NCBI GenBank assembly: GCA_004296775.1
Contig: RHGE01000023.1
Location: 20,684-84,683 of the forward strand
DNA length: 64,000 nt
Source: Marinilabiliaceae bacterium JC017
GTDB lineage: Bacteria > Bacteroidota > Bacteroidia > Bacteroidales > Marinilabiliaceae
Direction of reading: 5' to 3'
The notes under the pieces were generated by a model that ran no database searches, was not told the DNA's origin, and worked only from the letters and a program-made list of their open reading frames with translations. A program made the translations under genes and the position numbers. Shown one piece after another: positions 16,547-24,730 of this stretch (the first letter of the stretch is position 1; every line of letters starts with the position of its first letter).

Positions 16547-17029
16547 ATGAAGCGACTATTATTAGGAATTGTATTTGTTCTGGGATTGTCTTTCGCAAGT
16601 ATGGCGCAAAGTTCAGACAGAAACATAGGATTACGCCTTGGCGGTGGGCATGGGTTTGGTGCAGAGATTTCGTATCAACAGCCCTTCGAATACAACCGAA
16701 TTGAAGTGGATTTGGGTTGGGGATCGAGTTCCCATTGGAATGGTTGGGGGCTTACCGGCCTTTATCAATGGGTCATGCCTATTGAGAGTGGTTTTAACTG
16801 GTACTTAGGAGTGGGGCCTTCATTAGGCTACTGGAGCGAAAAAGACGAGGATAAGGATATTGACGACCAGGGAATGTACCTGGCTGCTGCAGGAGATATC
16901 GGGATTGAATACAATTTTACGGAGATTCCCATTCAGATATCGCTTGATGCAAGGCCGGAGTTGGGCTTGATCAATCGCTGGGACGCATTTGATATGAGTT
17001 TAGGTTTTTCGATCCGTTATCGATTCTAA
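16547..17029 (+). CDS. Outer-membrane beta-barrel protein (small)
   Basis: Starts at MKRLLLGIVFVLGLSF, a clear signal peptide with cleavage near SMAQ (160 residues in all). The open frame extends 16 codons further up, but those residues are not signal-like. The mature part is rich in Gly and aromatics with alternating polar/apolar strands (IGLRLGGGHGFGAEISYQ, WGLTGLYQWVM) and ends in the barrel-type terminus GFSIRYRF, with C-terminal Phe. Size and pattern suggest an eight-stranded barrel of the OmpW/porin-like group. Function unknown. It is monocistronic with its own terminator. Confidence 0.8.
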   Translation: MKRLLLGIVFVLGLSFASMAQSSDRNIGLRLGGGHGFGAEISYQQPFEYNRIEVDLGWGSSSHWNGWGLTGLYQWVMPIESGFNWYLGVGPSLGYWSEKDEDKDIDDQGMYLAAAGDIGIEYNFTEIPIQISLDARPELGLINRWDAFDMSLGFSIRYRF

Positions 17030-17042
17030 ATAAAACTAAAAA

Positions 17043-17071
17043 AGAATCTGCGACAGCAGATTCTTTTTTTA
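17043..17071. terminator. Terminator after the outer-membrane protein gene
   Basis: Nine-base stem AGAATCTGC / GCAGATTCT around GACA, followed by a T run on the plus strand and preceded by an A run, so it can work for both convergent genes. Confidence 0.9.
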
Positions 17072-17204
17072 TCTCATTTATCACAATGGTTCGTTTAGTT
17101 TTTGTAGTTAAATGAAAAATAGCTTGTGCTGGTTTGATAATTTAATTTTCAAGGGGCACAAAATGAAACTAATGTATATCAGTCTCAGGTCTATTATCTA
17201 ACTA

Positions 17205-17807
17205 TCAATTTTTATCAAGCAATTCATTCAACTTTCTTTTCACCTTTGAGCCATCCCAATTGGCTGCTCCCTGTTTCTTCATGATGATCTGACCTTTTTG
17301 AGAAATCAGGTAACTGGCGGGAATGCTCCGCGAATAAAAGATTTCTGGTACCCGGTCTTTCAAGATATAGACCGGTAAGTCATATCCGCGCTTTTCAAGA
17401 AACGAACGAACTGTTTCAGGTTCTTCATTCGTGATAAAGAAAAACGCCACGTCGTCTCCATAAAGTTCATAGAGCTTATTGATCGAAGGCAATTCGGCAA
17501 TACACGGCGGACACCAGGTAGCCCAGAAGTTGAGGAAAATAGTTTTTCCAGACGCAGATACGGGCATTATTTCCGTTCCGTCTGCCAGGGCCTCCAGTCG
17601 AAAGCTTAAATCTTTCTTTTCAACAAATATCACCTCTTCCACCTCGCGGGGTTGAAACATGCTATAGCGTATGATGGTGGAGGAGACTACTTTTCTGGAA
17701 TCCGGAATAACCATGGCTATGAGCAACGCAAAGAAGAAAAAATCCATTACGATGCCAAGCTTCGTCTTTTTCCGTCGGTATTTCTTCCACTGTTCTGAAA
17801 AATTCAT
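17205..17807 (-). CDS. Membrane-anchored TlpA/ResA-like thiol-disulfide oxidoreductase
   Basis: One N-terminal membrane helix (MDFFFFALLIAMVIP) precedes a thioredoxin fold facing the periplasm. The redox centre is NFWATWCPPCIAELP (about residues 86-100), and the cis-Pro loop is SIPASYLI. The WCPPC motif and domain order match TlpA/ResA proteins that reduce cytochrome c or envelope disulfides. I use the ATG at 17807 (MNFSEQWKKY, 200 residues); the frame extends six codons to a TTG. It is last in a three-gene run with two uncharacterised genes (17853-18925), whose partner role is unknown. Confidence 0.88.
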   Translation of the reverse strand: MNFSEQWKKYRRKKTKLGIVMDFFFFALLIAMVIPDSRKVVSSTIIRYSMFQPREVEEVIFVEKKDLSFRLEALADGTEIMPVSASGKTIFLNFWATWCPPCIAELPSINKLYELYGDDVAFFFITNEEPETVRSFLEKRGYDLPVYILKDRVPEIFYSRSIPASYLISQKGQIIMKKQGAANWDGSKVKRKLNELLDKN

Positions 17808-17852
17808 AATACGTTCGTTATTCAATTATAGTCAGCTTACGAACAGATAATG

Positions 17853-18536
17853 CTATATACTTCCCCAAAATGGCTTCTTATAAGTAGTGTAGGTCTTTCC
17901 ATTGCTGGCTTCTACGCTAATACTCACTTTTTTGAACTTTTTAAGTTCCGGTACCTGGGCTTTAAAGCGATTAATATCGATGATCAGTTTATGGCCTGTT
18001 CCATGCATTAAGGTTAATGGAAAAAGAATCTGTCCATCGCCACCTTTAATTTTAAATTTGCGTTGTTTCCCAAAGCGGTGAAAGACCAACACGGGCGGAT
18101 GGAAGGTGAGTCCTTGCTTGCTTTGGTTGTTAATAACGAGTTTTAAAAGGGTCTGTTTGGGTTGTGTTTTCTTTTCCAACTTCGTGGAAACAATAACCAG
18201 TTTAGGCATCATTTTATGTATCCAGCCCCGCTTGCGTGCCACATAAAAGAGTAATATGATTCCCGTCATCAACAAAAAAGGCATCCACTGCGACGTGGGT
18301 TTGGGCGCTGGCTCCTCCCTTAATTTCTCAATGTAAGATTGTTCGAGACTTTCTTTAGCTGAAGAATCAGGACTCACAGATATTTCTTGCTGTGGTTGGT
18401 GATTTTGCTTGGAGGCCGGGACGGCCGAATAAAAACTACGTCCACATGTTTGTATGACTAATAGAAATGTCAAACCGGCTATTATCCAGTTTCTGTTACG
18501 ATTGTAAAATGCTTTAAGCTGTTGTAATTGATTCAT
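17853..18536 (-). CDS. Uncharacterised membrane protein with two helices
   Basis: A 227-residue protein not recognised as any known family. Residues about 18-35 (WIIAGLTFLLVIQTCG) and about 86-100 (FLLMTGIILLFYV) are membrane helices, separated by a polar Gln/Pro/Glu-rich linker. The C-terminal 120 residues are basic and strand-rich (KLVIVSTKLEKKTQ, GLTFHPPVLVFHRFGKQRKF) and could form an immunoglobulin-like sandwich. It lies between the small 127-residue gene (five-base gap) and the thioredoxin-like gene, so all three are probably one transcript. Confidence 0.65.
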   Translation of the reverse strand: MNQLQQLKAFYNRNRNWIIAGLTFLLVIQTCGRSFYSAVPASKQNHQPQQEISVSPDSSAKESLEQSYIEKLREEPAPKPTSQWMPFLLMTGIILLFYVARKRGWIHKMMPKLVIVSTKLEKKTQPKQTLLKLVINNQSKQGLTFHPPVLVFHRFGKQRKFKIKGGDGQILFPLTLMHGTGHKLIIDINRFKAQVPELKKFKKVSISVEASNGKTYTTYKKPFWGSI

Positions 18537-18541
18537 GTTCT

Positions 18542-18925
18542 TTAAAATCTTGGAAAATCCTGCAGACCTTTAAAATTGATATAATACTCTCCATCTACTT
18601 CCGGCTTGCTCATCTCTTCTTCTGAATCCCCGTTGGCATTCGCAATACCGACACTGGCGAAATAACAAGTGGCTTTGTTTTTTGCTGCAATGGTCAACAC
18701 ATCAGACGCGATATGTGGCAGGAGTATGCCCATATCCGGGTACGATGCGGTGCGAACCACCACTAATATGCGATTCCCTTCCTTCATTGCCAGGATCTGT
18801 GGATTCACATCAGGCTCCTTTCGTACATTTAATATTTCATAGCCTTCATCCACCATATATTTATAAACCACTTTTATTCCCAGAAAATGCAGCTCTTCCG
18901 CTGTCATCTGTTTCCCATTCCCCAT
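18542..18925 (-). CDS. Conserved hypothetical protein, first gene of the thioredoxin-like operon
   Basis: A 127-residue soluble protein with alternating strands and helices. The segment GYEILNVRKEPDVNPQILAMKEGNRILVVVRT resembles the D-x(n)-(E/Q)-x-V arrangement of restriction-nuclease-like folds, but the catalytic residues are not convincing and I do not claim that activity. The C-terminus is acidic (NGDSEEEMSKPEVDGEYYINF). The ATG at 18925 is used; an internal ATG six codons later (MTAEEL) is an alternative start. Confidence 0.6.
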   Translation of the reverse strand: MGNGKQMTAEELHFLGIKVVYKYMVDEGYEILNVRKEPDVNPQILAMKEGNRILVVVRTASYPDMGILLPHIASDVLTIAAKNKATCYFASVGIANANGDSEEEMSKPEVDGEYYINFKGLQDFPRF

Positions 18926-19144
18926 AAAGTTCTAAATTTAAGGCTGCAAAATTGGCACAAAAATATTGAAAATAAAATTAGCCTCCGGGGTTAGATCATT
19001 TGTAAGTGGTTTAATGGGATCCAATGAAAGGATGAAATCGTATAAAACGTTATTCTTTTGGGGTTAGAAGGTTTCTTGGGAAAATTCTAATCCGAGTTAA
19101 ATATCTTTAACCTAACCTGGGCTCAAACAATGAAAGATTGTTAT

Positions 19145-19152
19145 TAATTTTG
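19145..19152 (+). promoter_or_regulatory. -7 box TAATTTTG directly before the 19157 gene
   Basis: Exact TAnnTTTG ending only four bases before the ATG. If used, the transcript would be leaderless or nearly so. Confidence 0.5.
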
Positions 19153-19156
19153 CGCC

Positions 19157-19549
19157 ATGATTTACCTTATTATTGGAATAGTAATTGCATTGGCAATTGC
19201 TTTTTGGGCTTCTGCCAAAGGGAAAGATCAATCAAAATCAGATCAACAACCGACAATCGATATTCCTAGTGATTGCTGTGGTGCGCATGAAGTATGTGAA
19301 AGCGAATCCTTACTAAATTTCAAAGCTGAAATTATCTATTATGAGGATGAGGAGTTAGATGCGTTTAAAAACGTTGAAGATGCTGCCTATACCGACGATC
19401 AGATTGAAGAGTTCAGGGATATTCTGTACTCTTTAAGAGCCAGAGAGGTGGCCGGATGGCTTAAGAGTTTGCAGCTGCGAGAGATTACGCCGCCATCTGT
19501 CATTCGGGAGGAAGCACTATTGATTGTGGCAGAATTAAGAGAAAAATAA
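19157..19549 (+). CDS. Small membrane-anchored protein with DCCGAHEVCE motif
   Basis: A 130-residue protein with one N-terminal helix (IYLIIGIVIALAIAFWAS) and a cytoplasm- or periplasm-facing acidic part. The motif DCCGAHEVCE (residues about 39-48) puts three cysteines and a histidine in ten residues, a plausible metal site. The rest is helical and acidic (YEDEELDAF, DDQIEEFRDILYSLRAREVAGWLKSL). I recall this cysteine motif from uncharacterised Bacteroidota proteins but know no function. It is monocistronic and convergent with pyrH. Confidence 0.72.
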   Translation: MIYLIIGIVIALAIAFWASAKGKDQSKSDQQPTIDIPSDCCGAHEVCESESLLNFKAEIIYYEDEELDAFKNVEDAAYTDDQIEEFRDILYSLRAREVAGWLKSLQLREITPPSVIREEALLIVAELREK

Positions 19550-19572
19550 AAAGGGGCTTTAAGCCCCTTTTA
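19549..19572. terminator. Shared terminator of the 19157 gene and pyrH
   Basis: Near-perfect palindrome AAAAGGGGCTTT / AAAGCCCCTTTT, overlapping the end of one gene and abutting the stop of the other. Confidence 0.88.
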
Positions 19573-20280
19573 TTATTTCTTGACAAGCGTGCCGATATTT
19601 TCGCCCGCGATTACTTTCTTTAAATTGCCTTTGGTGTCCATGTCAAATACAACAATGGGCAGGTCATTTTCTTTGCACATGGTTGTTGCTGTGAGATCCA
19701 TCACTTTTAATCCACGGTGGTATATTTCATCAAAAGTGATTTCATCAAATTTAGTTGCCGATGGATCTTTTTCCGGATCAGCCGTGTAAACACCATCAAC
19801 CCTTGTGCCTTTTAACATCACATCCGCCTCAATTTCGATCCCACGTAACGATGAACCGGTATCTGTAGTAAAGTATGGGTTGCCTGTTCCGGCTGATAGA
19901 ATAACTACTTCTCCTTTTTCAAGGGCCTCAATGGCTTTGGGTTTGGAATAAAACTCTCCAACCGGCTCCATGCGGATGGCAGTTAATACGCGAGCTTTTG
20001 CGCCAATGCTTTCGAGTGCCGAACTTAACGCCAGGCTGTTTATGACAGTCGCCAACATCCCCATTTGGTCTCCCTTATAACGGTCGAAGCCATTGGCAGA
20101 TCCGCTAAGCCCACGGAATATATTGCCACCGCCAATTACAATGCCCACTTGTACTCCCATTTGAGAGATTTCCTTTATCTGTTCGGCATAATCACTAAGA
20201 CGTACGGGATCTATTCCATGTCCTTGTTCTCCCATGAGCGACTCGCCGCTTAGCTTAAGTAATATGCGTTTATATTTCAT
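19573..20280 (-). CDS. pyrH: UMP kinase (uridylate kinase)
   Basis: Phosphorylates UMP to UDP in pyrimidine nucleotide synthesis; a hexameric amino-acid-kinase-fold enzyme regulated by GTP and UTP in other bacteria. Motifs: [15 protein letters not shown] at the start, [29 protein letters not shown] and [19 protein letters not shown] start at [12 protein letters not shown] (235 residues). The open frame runs 14 codons further up, but those residues are not part of the family, and a TATCTTTG promoter lies 113 bases before this ATG. Confidence 0.96.
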   Translation of the reverse strand: MKYKRILLKLSGESLMGEQGHGIDPVRLSDYAEQIKEISQMGVQVGIVIGGGNIFRGLSGSANGFDRYKGDQMGMLATVINSLALSSALESIGAKARVLTAIRMEPVGEFYSKPKAIEALEKGEVVILSAGTGNPYFTTDTGSSLRGIEIEADVMLKGTRVDGVYTADPEKDPSATKFDEITFDEIYHRGLKVMDLTATTMCKENDLPIVVFDMDTKGNLKKVIAGENIGTLVKK

Positions 20281-20392
20281 TTGTTTATAATTTAGATTCA
20301 CGGTATAAGTATCAAGACGCATGACCGATTAATAAAACTACCAGATAGCGCCTTTTAATTGTTTGCTTTTGTGTCTATTGAAATGATTGTCG

Positions 20393-20400
20393 CAAAGATA
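20393..20400 (-). promoter_or_regulatory. -7 box TATCTTTG of pyrH
   Basis: Exact TAnnTTTG on the minus strand, 112 bases before the pyrH start codon, giving a leader of roughly 105 bases. No riboswitch-like fold is recognised in the leader. Confidence 0.5.
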
Positions 20401-20424
20401 TTTTTTTTGAGTTAGAATCAGAAG

Positions 20425-20460
20425 CAAAAAAAAAGCCGCTTCAAATTGTGTCGAGCGGCT
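20425..20460 (-). terminator. Terminator of the SPOR-domain gene
   Basis: Minus-strand stem AGCCGCT / AGCGGCT followed by nine T residues, 28 bases beyond the gene's stop. Confidence 0.88.
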
Positions 20461-20487
20461 GATATTTATTTAACTAATAATTTTTGA

Positions 20488-21423
20488 CTACCTCTGGGTT
20501 AGCATCCAAACTGACGAAAAGGCTTTTTGATTGCGGTATTGCTTGAGTACCGATAAGGCTTGTTCTTTATTATCGAAACCTTTTAGTGCTACACGGTATT
20601 GTCCTTTGTGACTCTTTAGTACAAATGCATTTCCTTGTCCCTGTGCTTGTACTTTTCCCAGGTAATGCTGAGCCTGACTTTCTTTGTTAAAACTGCCTGC
20701 AATAAGGAAATAAACATCGGGCTGTTCTTTGGCAGTGATAGCCTCGCTGTTTTCTGTTACATCTGTCTTTTTAGCAATATTGGGTTCATATGCAGCAGCA
20801 GAAACTTGAGTATTATCTTCAGGCTGAATAAAGCTGATTACGCTGGCTTGTTCTTGTTCATGTATGGCAGGAACTTTAATTTCCGGTGCAAACATAAACA
20901 GACCAATAAATAACGCAATTGATGCAGCCAATTGTTTTTTGCTCAGTGGACGTAAAGCTCTTTTTACTTGGCGGTGTTGTTCACTTAATGGTTTTAGGTG
21001 AGGTGTAACTGGTGAGAAATGGAAGGAGGATAATCCAAATGCATCTGGTAAAAAGCTTTCAGTTTTATTCGGGATAAATTGAATATTCCCAATGGCATCC
21101 TGCTTTAATTCTCCAACTGAATCAATTGAAGCCGTTTTGCCATCTTTAATCTGACCATCCACATCTGTTACAAATGCTTCTACAATGCTTTTTGCTGCCT
21201 GATAAGAAATTCCCTCACATCGGGCAATTTCATTAATCAGCAAGCCGTCATGATGCGACAGGCTTCGGTTGAAGCCAATTTCTTTACAAGGAGGAGTAAA
21301 AATATTCCTTTCAGCATCAATTTGAGCTTCGGTAAAATTAGCAACTAATCCTCCTAACCCCGGGATAATCACACAATCGTGATGATGGAGCAGATTTGTG
21401 ATGTGTTTGGATACCGTTTTCAT
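20488..21423 (-). CDS. HU/CCDC81-type N-terminal domain, membrane helix and SPOR domain protein
   Basis: Probably a cell-division or envelope protein. Residues about 1-130 match the paired bacterial HU/CCDC81 domains (HDCVIIPGLGGLVANF, FNRSLSHHDGLLINEIA). A single membrane helix lies at about 173-190 (LAASIALFIGLFMFAP). Residues about 235-311 are a SPOR domain (YFLIAGSFNKESQAQHYLGKV, YRVALKGFDNKEQALSVL), which binds denuded septal peptidoglycan. The start at MKTVSKHITNLL (311 residues) is preferred over the open extension to 21462. The first half would sit in the cytoplasm and the SPOR domain in the periplasm, linking the two. Confidence 0.88.
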   Translation of the reverse strand: MKTVSKHITNLLHHHDCVIIPGLGGLVANFTEAQIDAERNIFTPPCKEIGFNRSLSHHDGLLINEIARCEGISYQAAKSIVEAFVTDVDGQIKDGKTASIDSVGELKQDAIGNIQFIPNKTESFLPDAFGLSSFHFSPVTPHLKPLSEQHRQVKRALRPLSKKQLAASIALFIGLFMFAPEIKVPAIHEQEQASVISFIQPEDNTQVSAAAYEPNIAKKTDVTENSEAITAKEQPDVYFLIAGSFNKESQAQHYLGKVQAQGQGNAFVLKSHKGQYRVALKGFDNKEQALSVLKQYRNQKAFSSVWMLTQR

Positions 21424-21428
21424 AATTG

Positions 21429-21436
21429 CAAAATTA
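21429..21436 (-). promoter_or_regulatory. -7 box TAATTTTG directly before the SPOR gene
   Basis: Exact TAnnTTTG on the minus strand, ending five bases before the ATG. It implies a leaderless or very short-leader mRNA, as at the 19157 gene. Confidence 0.5.
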
Positions 21437-21633
21437 GGAAATTTTAGGCGGTCATGCATCATTTAATTTCAACATCTGTTGACAATCTGTTAATATTAGT
21501 AATGGCTTGTTAATATCTCATTTCCTTTTGAAACAGGGCTGACTTTTTGAAAATTTGGACCTTGCCCCTCCTGAAAAATTTTAATATTTCGTACTTTTAC
21601 AACTTGTTTTACGATAATTAAATAGTTTTTGGC

Positions 21634-22662
21634 ATGAGTAAACAAATATTAGTAACCGGCGGAACAGGATACATTGGTTCACACACCGTTGTAGAATTAC
21701 AAAAAGAAGGGTTTGATGTAGTTATTGTGGACAATTTATCTAATTCTCGCATTGAGGTGTTGGATAACATTGAAAAAATAACAGGTATCCGTCCTGCTTT
21801 TGAGCAATTCGATCTCGCCGAAAGGGATAAGACTGATGCTTTCTTTCAGAAATACCCTAACATTGAAGCGATCATTCATTTTGCTGCTCATAAGGCAGTT
21901 GGTGAATCAGTGGGTAAACCACTCATGTACTATCGTAATAACCTGGTTTCTTTAATGAACCTGCTTGAGTGTATGAAAAAATACGATGTGGCCAACATGG
22001 TATTTTCTTCTTCCTGTACCGTCTATGGACAGCCAGCCACCCTTCCTGTTACTGAATCAACACCTCGTCAGGAAGCTGAGTCTCCTTATGGTAATACCAA
22101 GGCTATCTGTGAAGATATTATGCGTGACTTCTGTAAAGCAACAGATTCCCTTAATTGTATTGCTTTGCGCTATTTTAATCCCATTGGAGCTCATGAATCG
22201 GGTTTGATTGGTGAATTTCCTGTTGGTATTCCTAACAACCTGGTGCCTTTTATTACCCAAACAGCTGCCGGCCTGCGTGATGAATTGAAAATATTTGGTG
22301 ATGATTATAATACTGCTGATGGAACTGCTATTCGCGACTACATCAATGTAGTAGACCTTTCAAAAGCTCACGTCGTAGCTATTAATCGCCTTCTTAATAA
22401 TAAGAATAAGAAGAACTACGAATATTTCAATGTGGGTACTGGAAATGGATACTCTGTGATGCAACTGGTTAAAACCTTTATTGAGGTTACCGGTGTTCAG
22501 TTGAAATATCAAGTTGTTGAACGTCGTACGGGGGATATTGAAAAGATTTATGCCGACACATCCATTGCTAATAATGAGCTGGGATGGCATGCTGAAAAAT
22601 CATTGGAAGAAACTTTGGCAACAGCATGGAATTGGGAGAAGAATGTTAGAAATATAGACTAA
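21634..22662 (+). CDS. galE: UDP-glucose 4-epimerase
   Basis: Interconverts UDP-glucose and UDP-galactose with bound NAD, supplying surface polysaccharide precursors. It is an extended short-chain dehydrogenase fold: glycine motif GGTGYIGSHT at residues 8-17, catalytic Ser in FSSSCTVYG, and the YGNTK pair (Tyr/Lys) near 150. Further family blocks are NPIGAHESGLIGE and DYINVVDLSKAHV. The length of 342 is normal. It is a single gene closed by its own terminator; rfbB follows 1 kb later and serves a related pathway. Confidence 0.95.
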   Translation: MSKQILVTGGTGYIGSHTVVELQKEGFDVVIVDNLSNSRIEVLDNIEKITGIRPAFEQFDLAERDKTDAFFQKYPNIEAIIHFAAHKAVGESVGKPLMYYRNNLVSLMNLLECMKKYDVANMVFSSSCTVYGQPATLPVTESTPRQEAESPYGNTKAICEDIMRDFCKATDSLNCIALRYFNPIGAHESGLIGEFPVGIPNNLVPFITQTAAGLRDELKIFGDDYNTADGTAIRDYINVVDLSKAHVVAINRLLNNKNKKNYEYFNVGTGNGYSVMQLVKTFIEVTGVQLKYQVVERRTGDIEKIYADTSIANNELGWHAEKSLEETLATAWNWEKNVRNID

Positions 22663-22684
22663 TACAATTAATACATACTAAGAG

Positions 22685-22712
22685 AAGGCGGCTATTTAGC
22701 CGCCTTTTCTGT
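22685..22712 (+). terminator. Terminator after galE
   Basis: Nine-base stem AAGGCGGCT / AGCCGCCTT followed by TTCT; 22 bases past the stop codon. Confidence 0.88.
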
Positions 22713-22792
22713 ATCCAGGTATTTTAATCCGATTCGATTTTTAATAATATTGTCAACGTCATTTGAAATATTAAAAATCAACTGCAGAAATT

Positions 22793-23230
22793 ATGACTTC
22801 TGAAATCCAAATCCATCCACGTCCCTGGCAAGGTACTGTATTAGGAATATTCAGTATTTTGGGAATTGTCCTTTCTTTTATAGCCATTGTAATACTGGTG
22901 ATCGCTTTAATGGCAGGTGGTGCTTTCCTTGATGCCTTTATTTCCGAAATTGATATTCCAGTGGGAGCCATAAGTATGACCGCACTTTCGGGTGTGTTGC
23001 TTCTATCTTTTATTCCGATAGTGGTTTTACAAGTGTTTATTGCTATTGGCATCTTCAAAGGACAAAAATGGGCAGTGATTATAGCAATGATATTCTCGAT
23101 AATGGGTTTGATGGGTAATCTTATTTCTTTTACTTTTTATGGGGTAGCAGTTAATGGTTTCCTTCTTTATTGTGAGATAATCTGTTTGCAGGAAGCTTAT
23201 TATAACCGTAGAAAAATTGATTTAGTTTAG
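22793..23230 (+). CDS. Small polytopic membrane protein, function unknown
   Basis: A 145-residue protein with about four hydrophobic segments (VLGIFSILGIVLSFIAIVIL, VGAISMTALSGVLLL, FIPIVVLQVFIAIGIF, AVIIAMIFSIMGLMGNL). It has a short cytoplasmic start containing the HPRPWQG motif. No catalytic or transport signature is recognised. It stands alone between the galE terminator and rfbB, and no promoter box matching the consensus exactly was found. Confidence 0.65.
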   Translation: MTSEIQIHPRPWQGTVLGIFSILGIVLSFIAIVILVIALMAGGAFLDAFISEIDIPVGAISMTALSGVLLLSFIPIVVLQVFIAIGIFKGQKWAVIIAMIFSIMGLMGNLISFTFYGVAVNGFLLYCEIICLQEAYYNRRKIDLV

Positions 23231-23620
23231 AATATAGTTTTTGCTCGATTTGATTTATAGTTGGTTTAGTTAATCGACAGATTAATTTAATCTTTTAGTT
23301 TTTCCATTCGTGTTGGTACGTTTGGTTACATCTGCTATGAATGTTTATCTTGCAAGCTCTAATGTTTTAGAGGTAAAGAGAGTCAGGGAAATATTAATTT
23401 CACATCCATTGATTAATGATTTTGAACATTGTCCAAATAAAGGATGACTAATAGTATAAAGAATGGAGTTGTAGATTTATCTTGATATCTCATTTCATTA
23501 TCTAATACTTAATTTGAAATAAATGAAACGTCCATATTTGGATAATTATTAAACTACACAGGAAAGTGATTATACAGATATGGAAAGTTCCATATGGCCT
23601 TAGAAAATAAATGTAATCAT
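23231..23620. other. Intergenic stretch upstream of rfbB, nothing recognised
   Basis: 390 AT-rich bases with no open frame of note, no terminator hairpin with a T tract and no RNA structure I recognise. It probably includes the rfbB promoter. Confidence 0.5.
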
Positions 23621-24673
23621 ATGAAAAAGATACTTATTACTGGAGGAGCCGGATTTATTGGTTCACATGTTGTTCGATTGTTTGTGAATAAGTATGGCGA
23701 CAGTCAGATTGTGAACCTTGATGCGCTTACATATGCCGGCAATCTTGAGAATTTAAAAGATATAGCGGAGAAGCCAAACTATACCTTTGTTAAGGGAGAT
23801 ATTACTGATGAATCTTTTATAGATGAATTATTTACACAATACCAATTCGACAGTGTGATTCACCTTGCTGCCGAATCGCATGTAGACCGTTCTATTGCTG
23901 ATCCGTTAGCTTTTATCAGAACTAACATTTTAGGGACGGTCAACCTGTTGAATGCTGCAAAAAAGATATGGCAAAAGGATATGACAGGTAAACGCTTCTA
24001 TCATATATCAACCGATGAAGTATATGGTTCGTTGGGAGAGGAGGGGTTGTTTACAGAAACAACTGCTTATGATCCCAGAAGTCCATATTCGGCCTCTAAA
24101 GCCAGTTCTGACCATTTAGTTCGTGCTTATTACCATACATATGGGCTGCCTGTTGTTATTTCTAATTGTTCTAATAACTATGGGCCAAATCAATTCCCGG
24201 AGAAATTGATCCCGTTATCAATTAATAACATTAAAAAAAATAATCCCATTCCTATCTATGGGAAAGGAGAGAATATTCGTGATTGGCTATATGTGATTGA
24301 TCATGCCAATGCTATTGATCTGATTTTTAATAAAGGGTTGATTGGAAACACCTATAATATTGGTGGAATAAATGAATGGACCAACATAGACCTCATTCAC
24401 AAGATTTGTGAAGTTATGGATCGAAAACTTGGCCGGGAACAGGGAACATCAGCTCAATTAATCACTTTTGTTAAAGATAGAGCAGGACACGACAAACGTT
24501 ATGCAATCGATTCTTCAAAACTAATGAAGGAGTTGGAATGGAGTCCTTCATTGCAATTTGAAGAAGGCATTGAAAAAACCATCGATTGGTATCTGCAAAA
24601 TGAAGAGTGGCTCGACAATATTCTGTCAGGGGAATATGAAAAGTATTATAAAAAACAATACGCTGATCGATGA
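23621..24673 (+). CDS. rfbB: dTDP-glucose 4,6-dehydratase
   Basis: Second step of dTDP-rhamnose and other dTDP-6-deoxysugar synthesis. It is a 350-residue extended short-chain dehydrogenase fold. Motifs: NAD-binding GGAGFIGSHV, HLAAESHVDRS, the catalytic region STDEVYGSLG, and YSASK (Tyr/Lys). The DEVYG block with Asp-Glu is specific to this dehydratase rather than to GalE. The start at MKKILITGG is chosen; nine codons upstream are open. rfbA, rfbC and rfbD are not adjacent, so the pathway is dispersed or uses this gene for another sugar. Confidence 0.95.
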   Translation: MKKILITGGAGFIGSHVVRLFVNKYGDSQIVNLDALTYAGNLENLKDIAEKPNYTFVKGDITDESFIDELFTQYQFDSVIHLAAESHVDRSIADPLAFIRTNILGTVNLLNAAKKIWQKDMTGKRFYHISTDEVYGSLGEEGLFTETTAYDPRSPYSASKASSDHLVRAYYHTYGLPVVISNCSNNYGPNQFPEKLIPLSINNIKKNNPIPIYGKGENIRDWLYVIDHANAIDLIFNKGLIGNTYNIGGINEWTNIDLIHKICEVMDRKLGREQGTSAQLITFVKDRAGHDKRYAIDSSKLMKELEWSPSLQFEEGIEKTIDWYLQNEEWLDNILSGEYEKYYKKQYADR

Positions 24674-24680
24674 AATAGAA

Positions 24681-24709
24681 AAGGCCGGTTTAATACCGGC
24701 CTTTTGTTT
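24681..24709. terminator. Bidirectional terminator between rfbB and glmS
   Basis: Stem AAGGCCGGT / ACCGGCCTT around TTAAT, followed by TTGTTTT, between convergent genes. Confidence 0.88.
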
Positions 24710-24730
24710 TATATGGTAATTTCAATTTAT

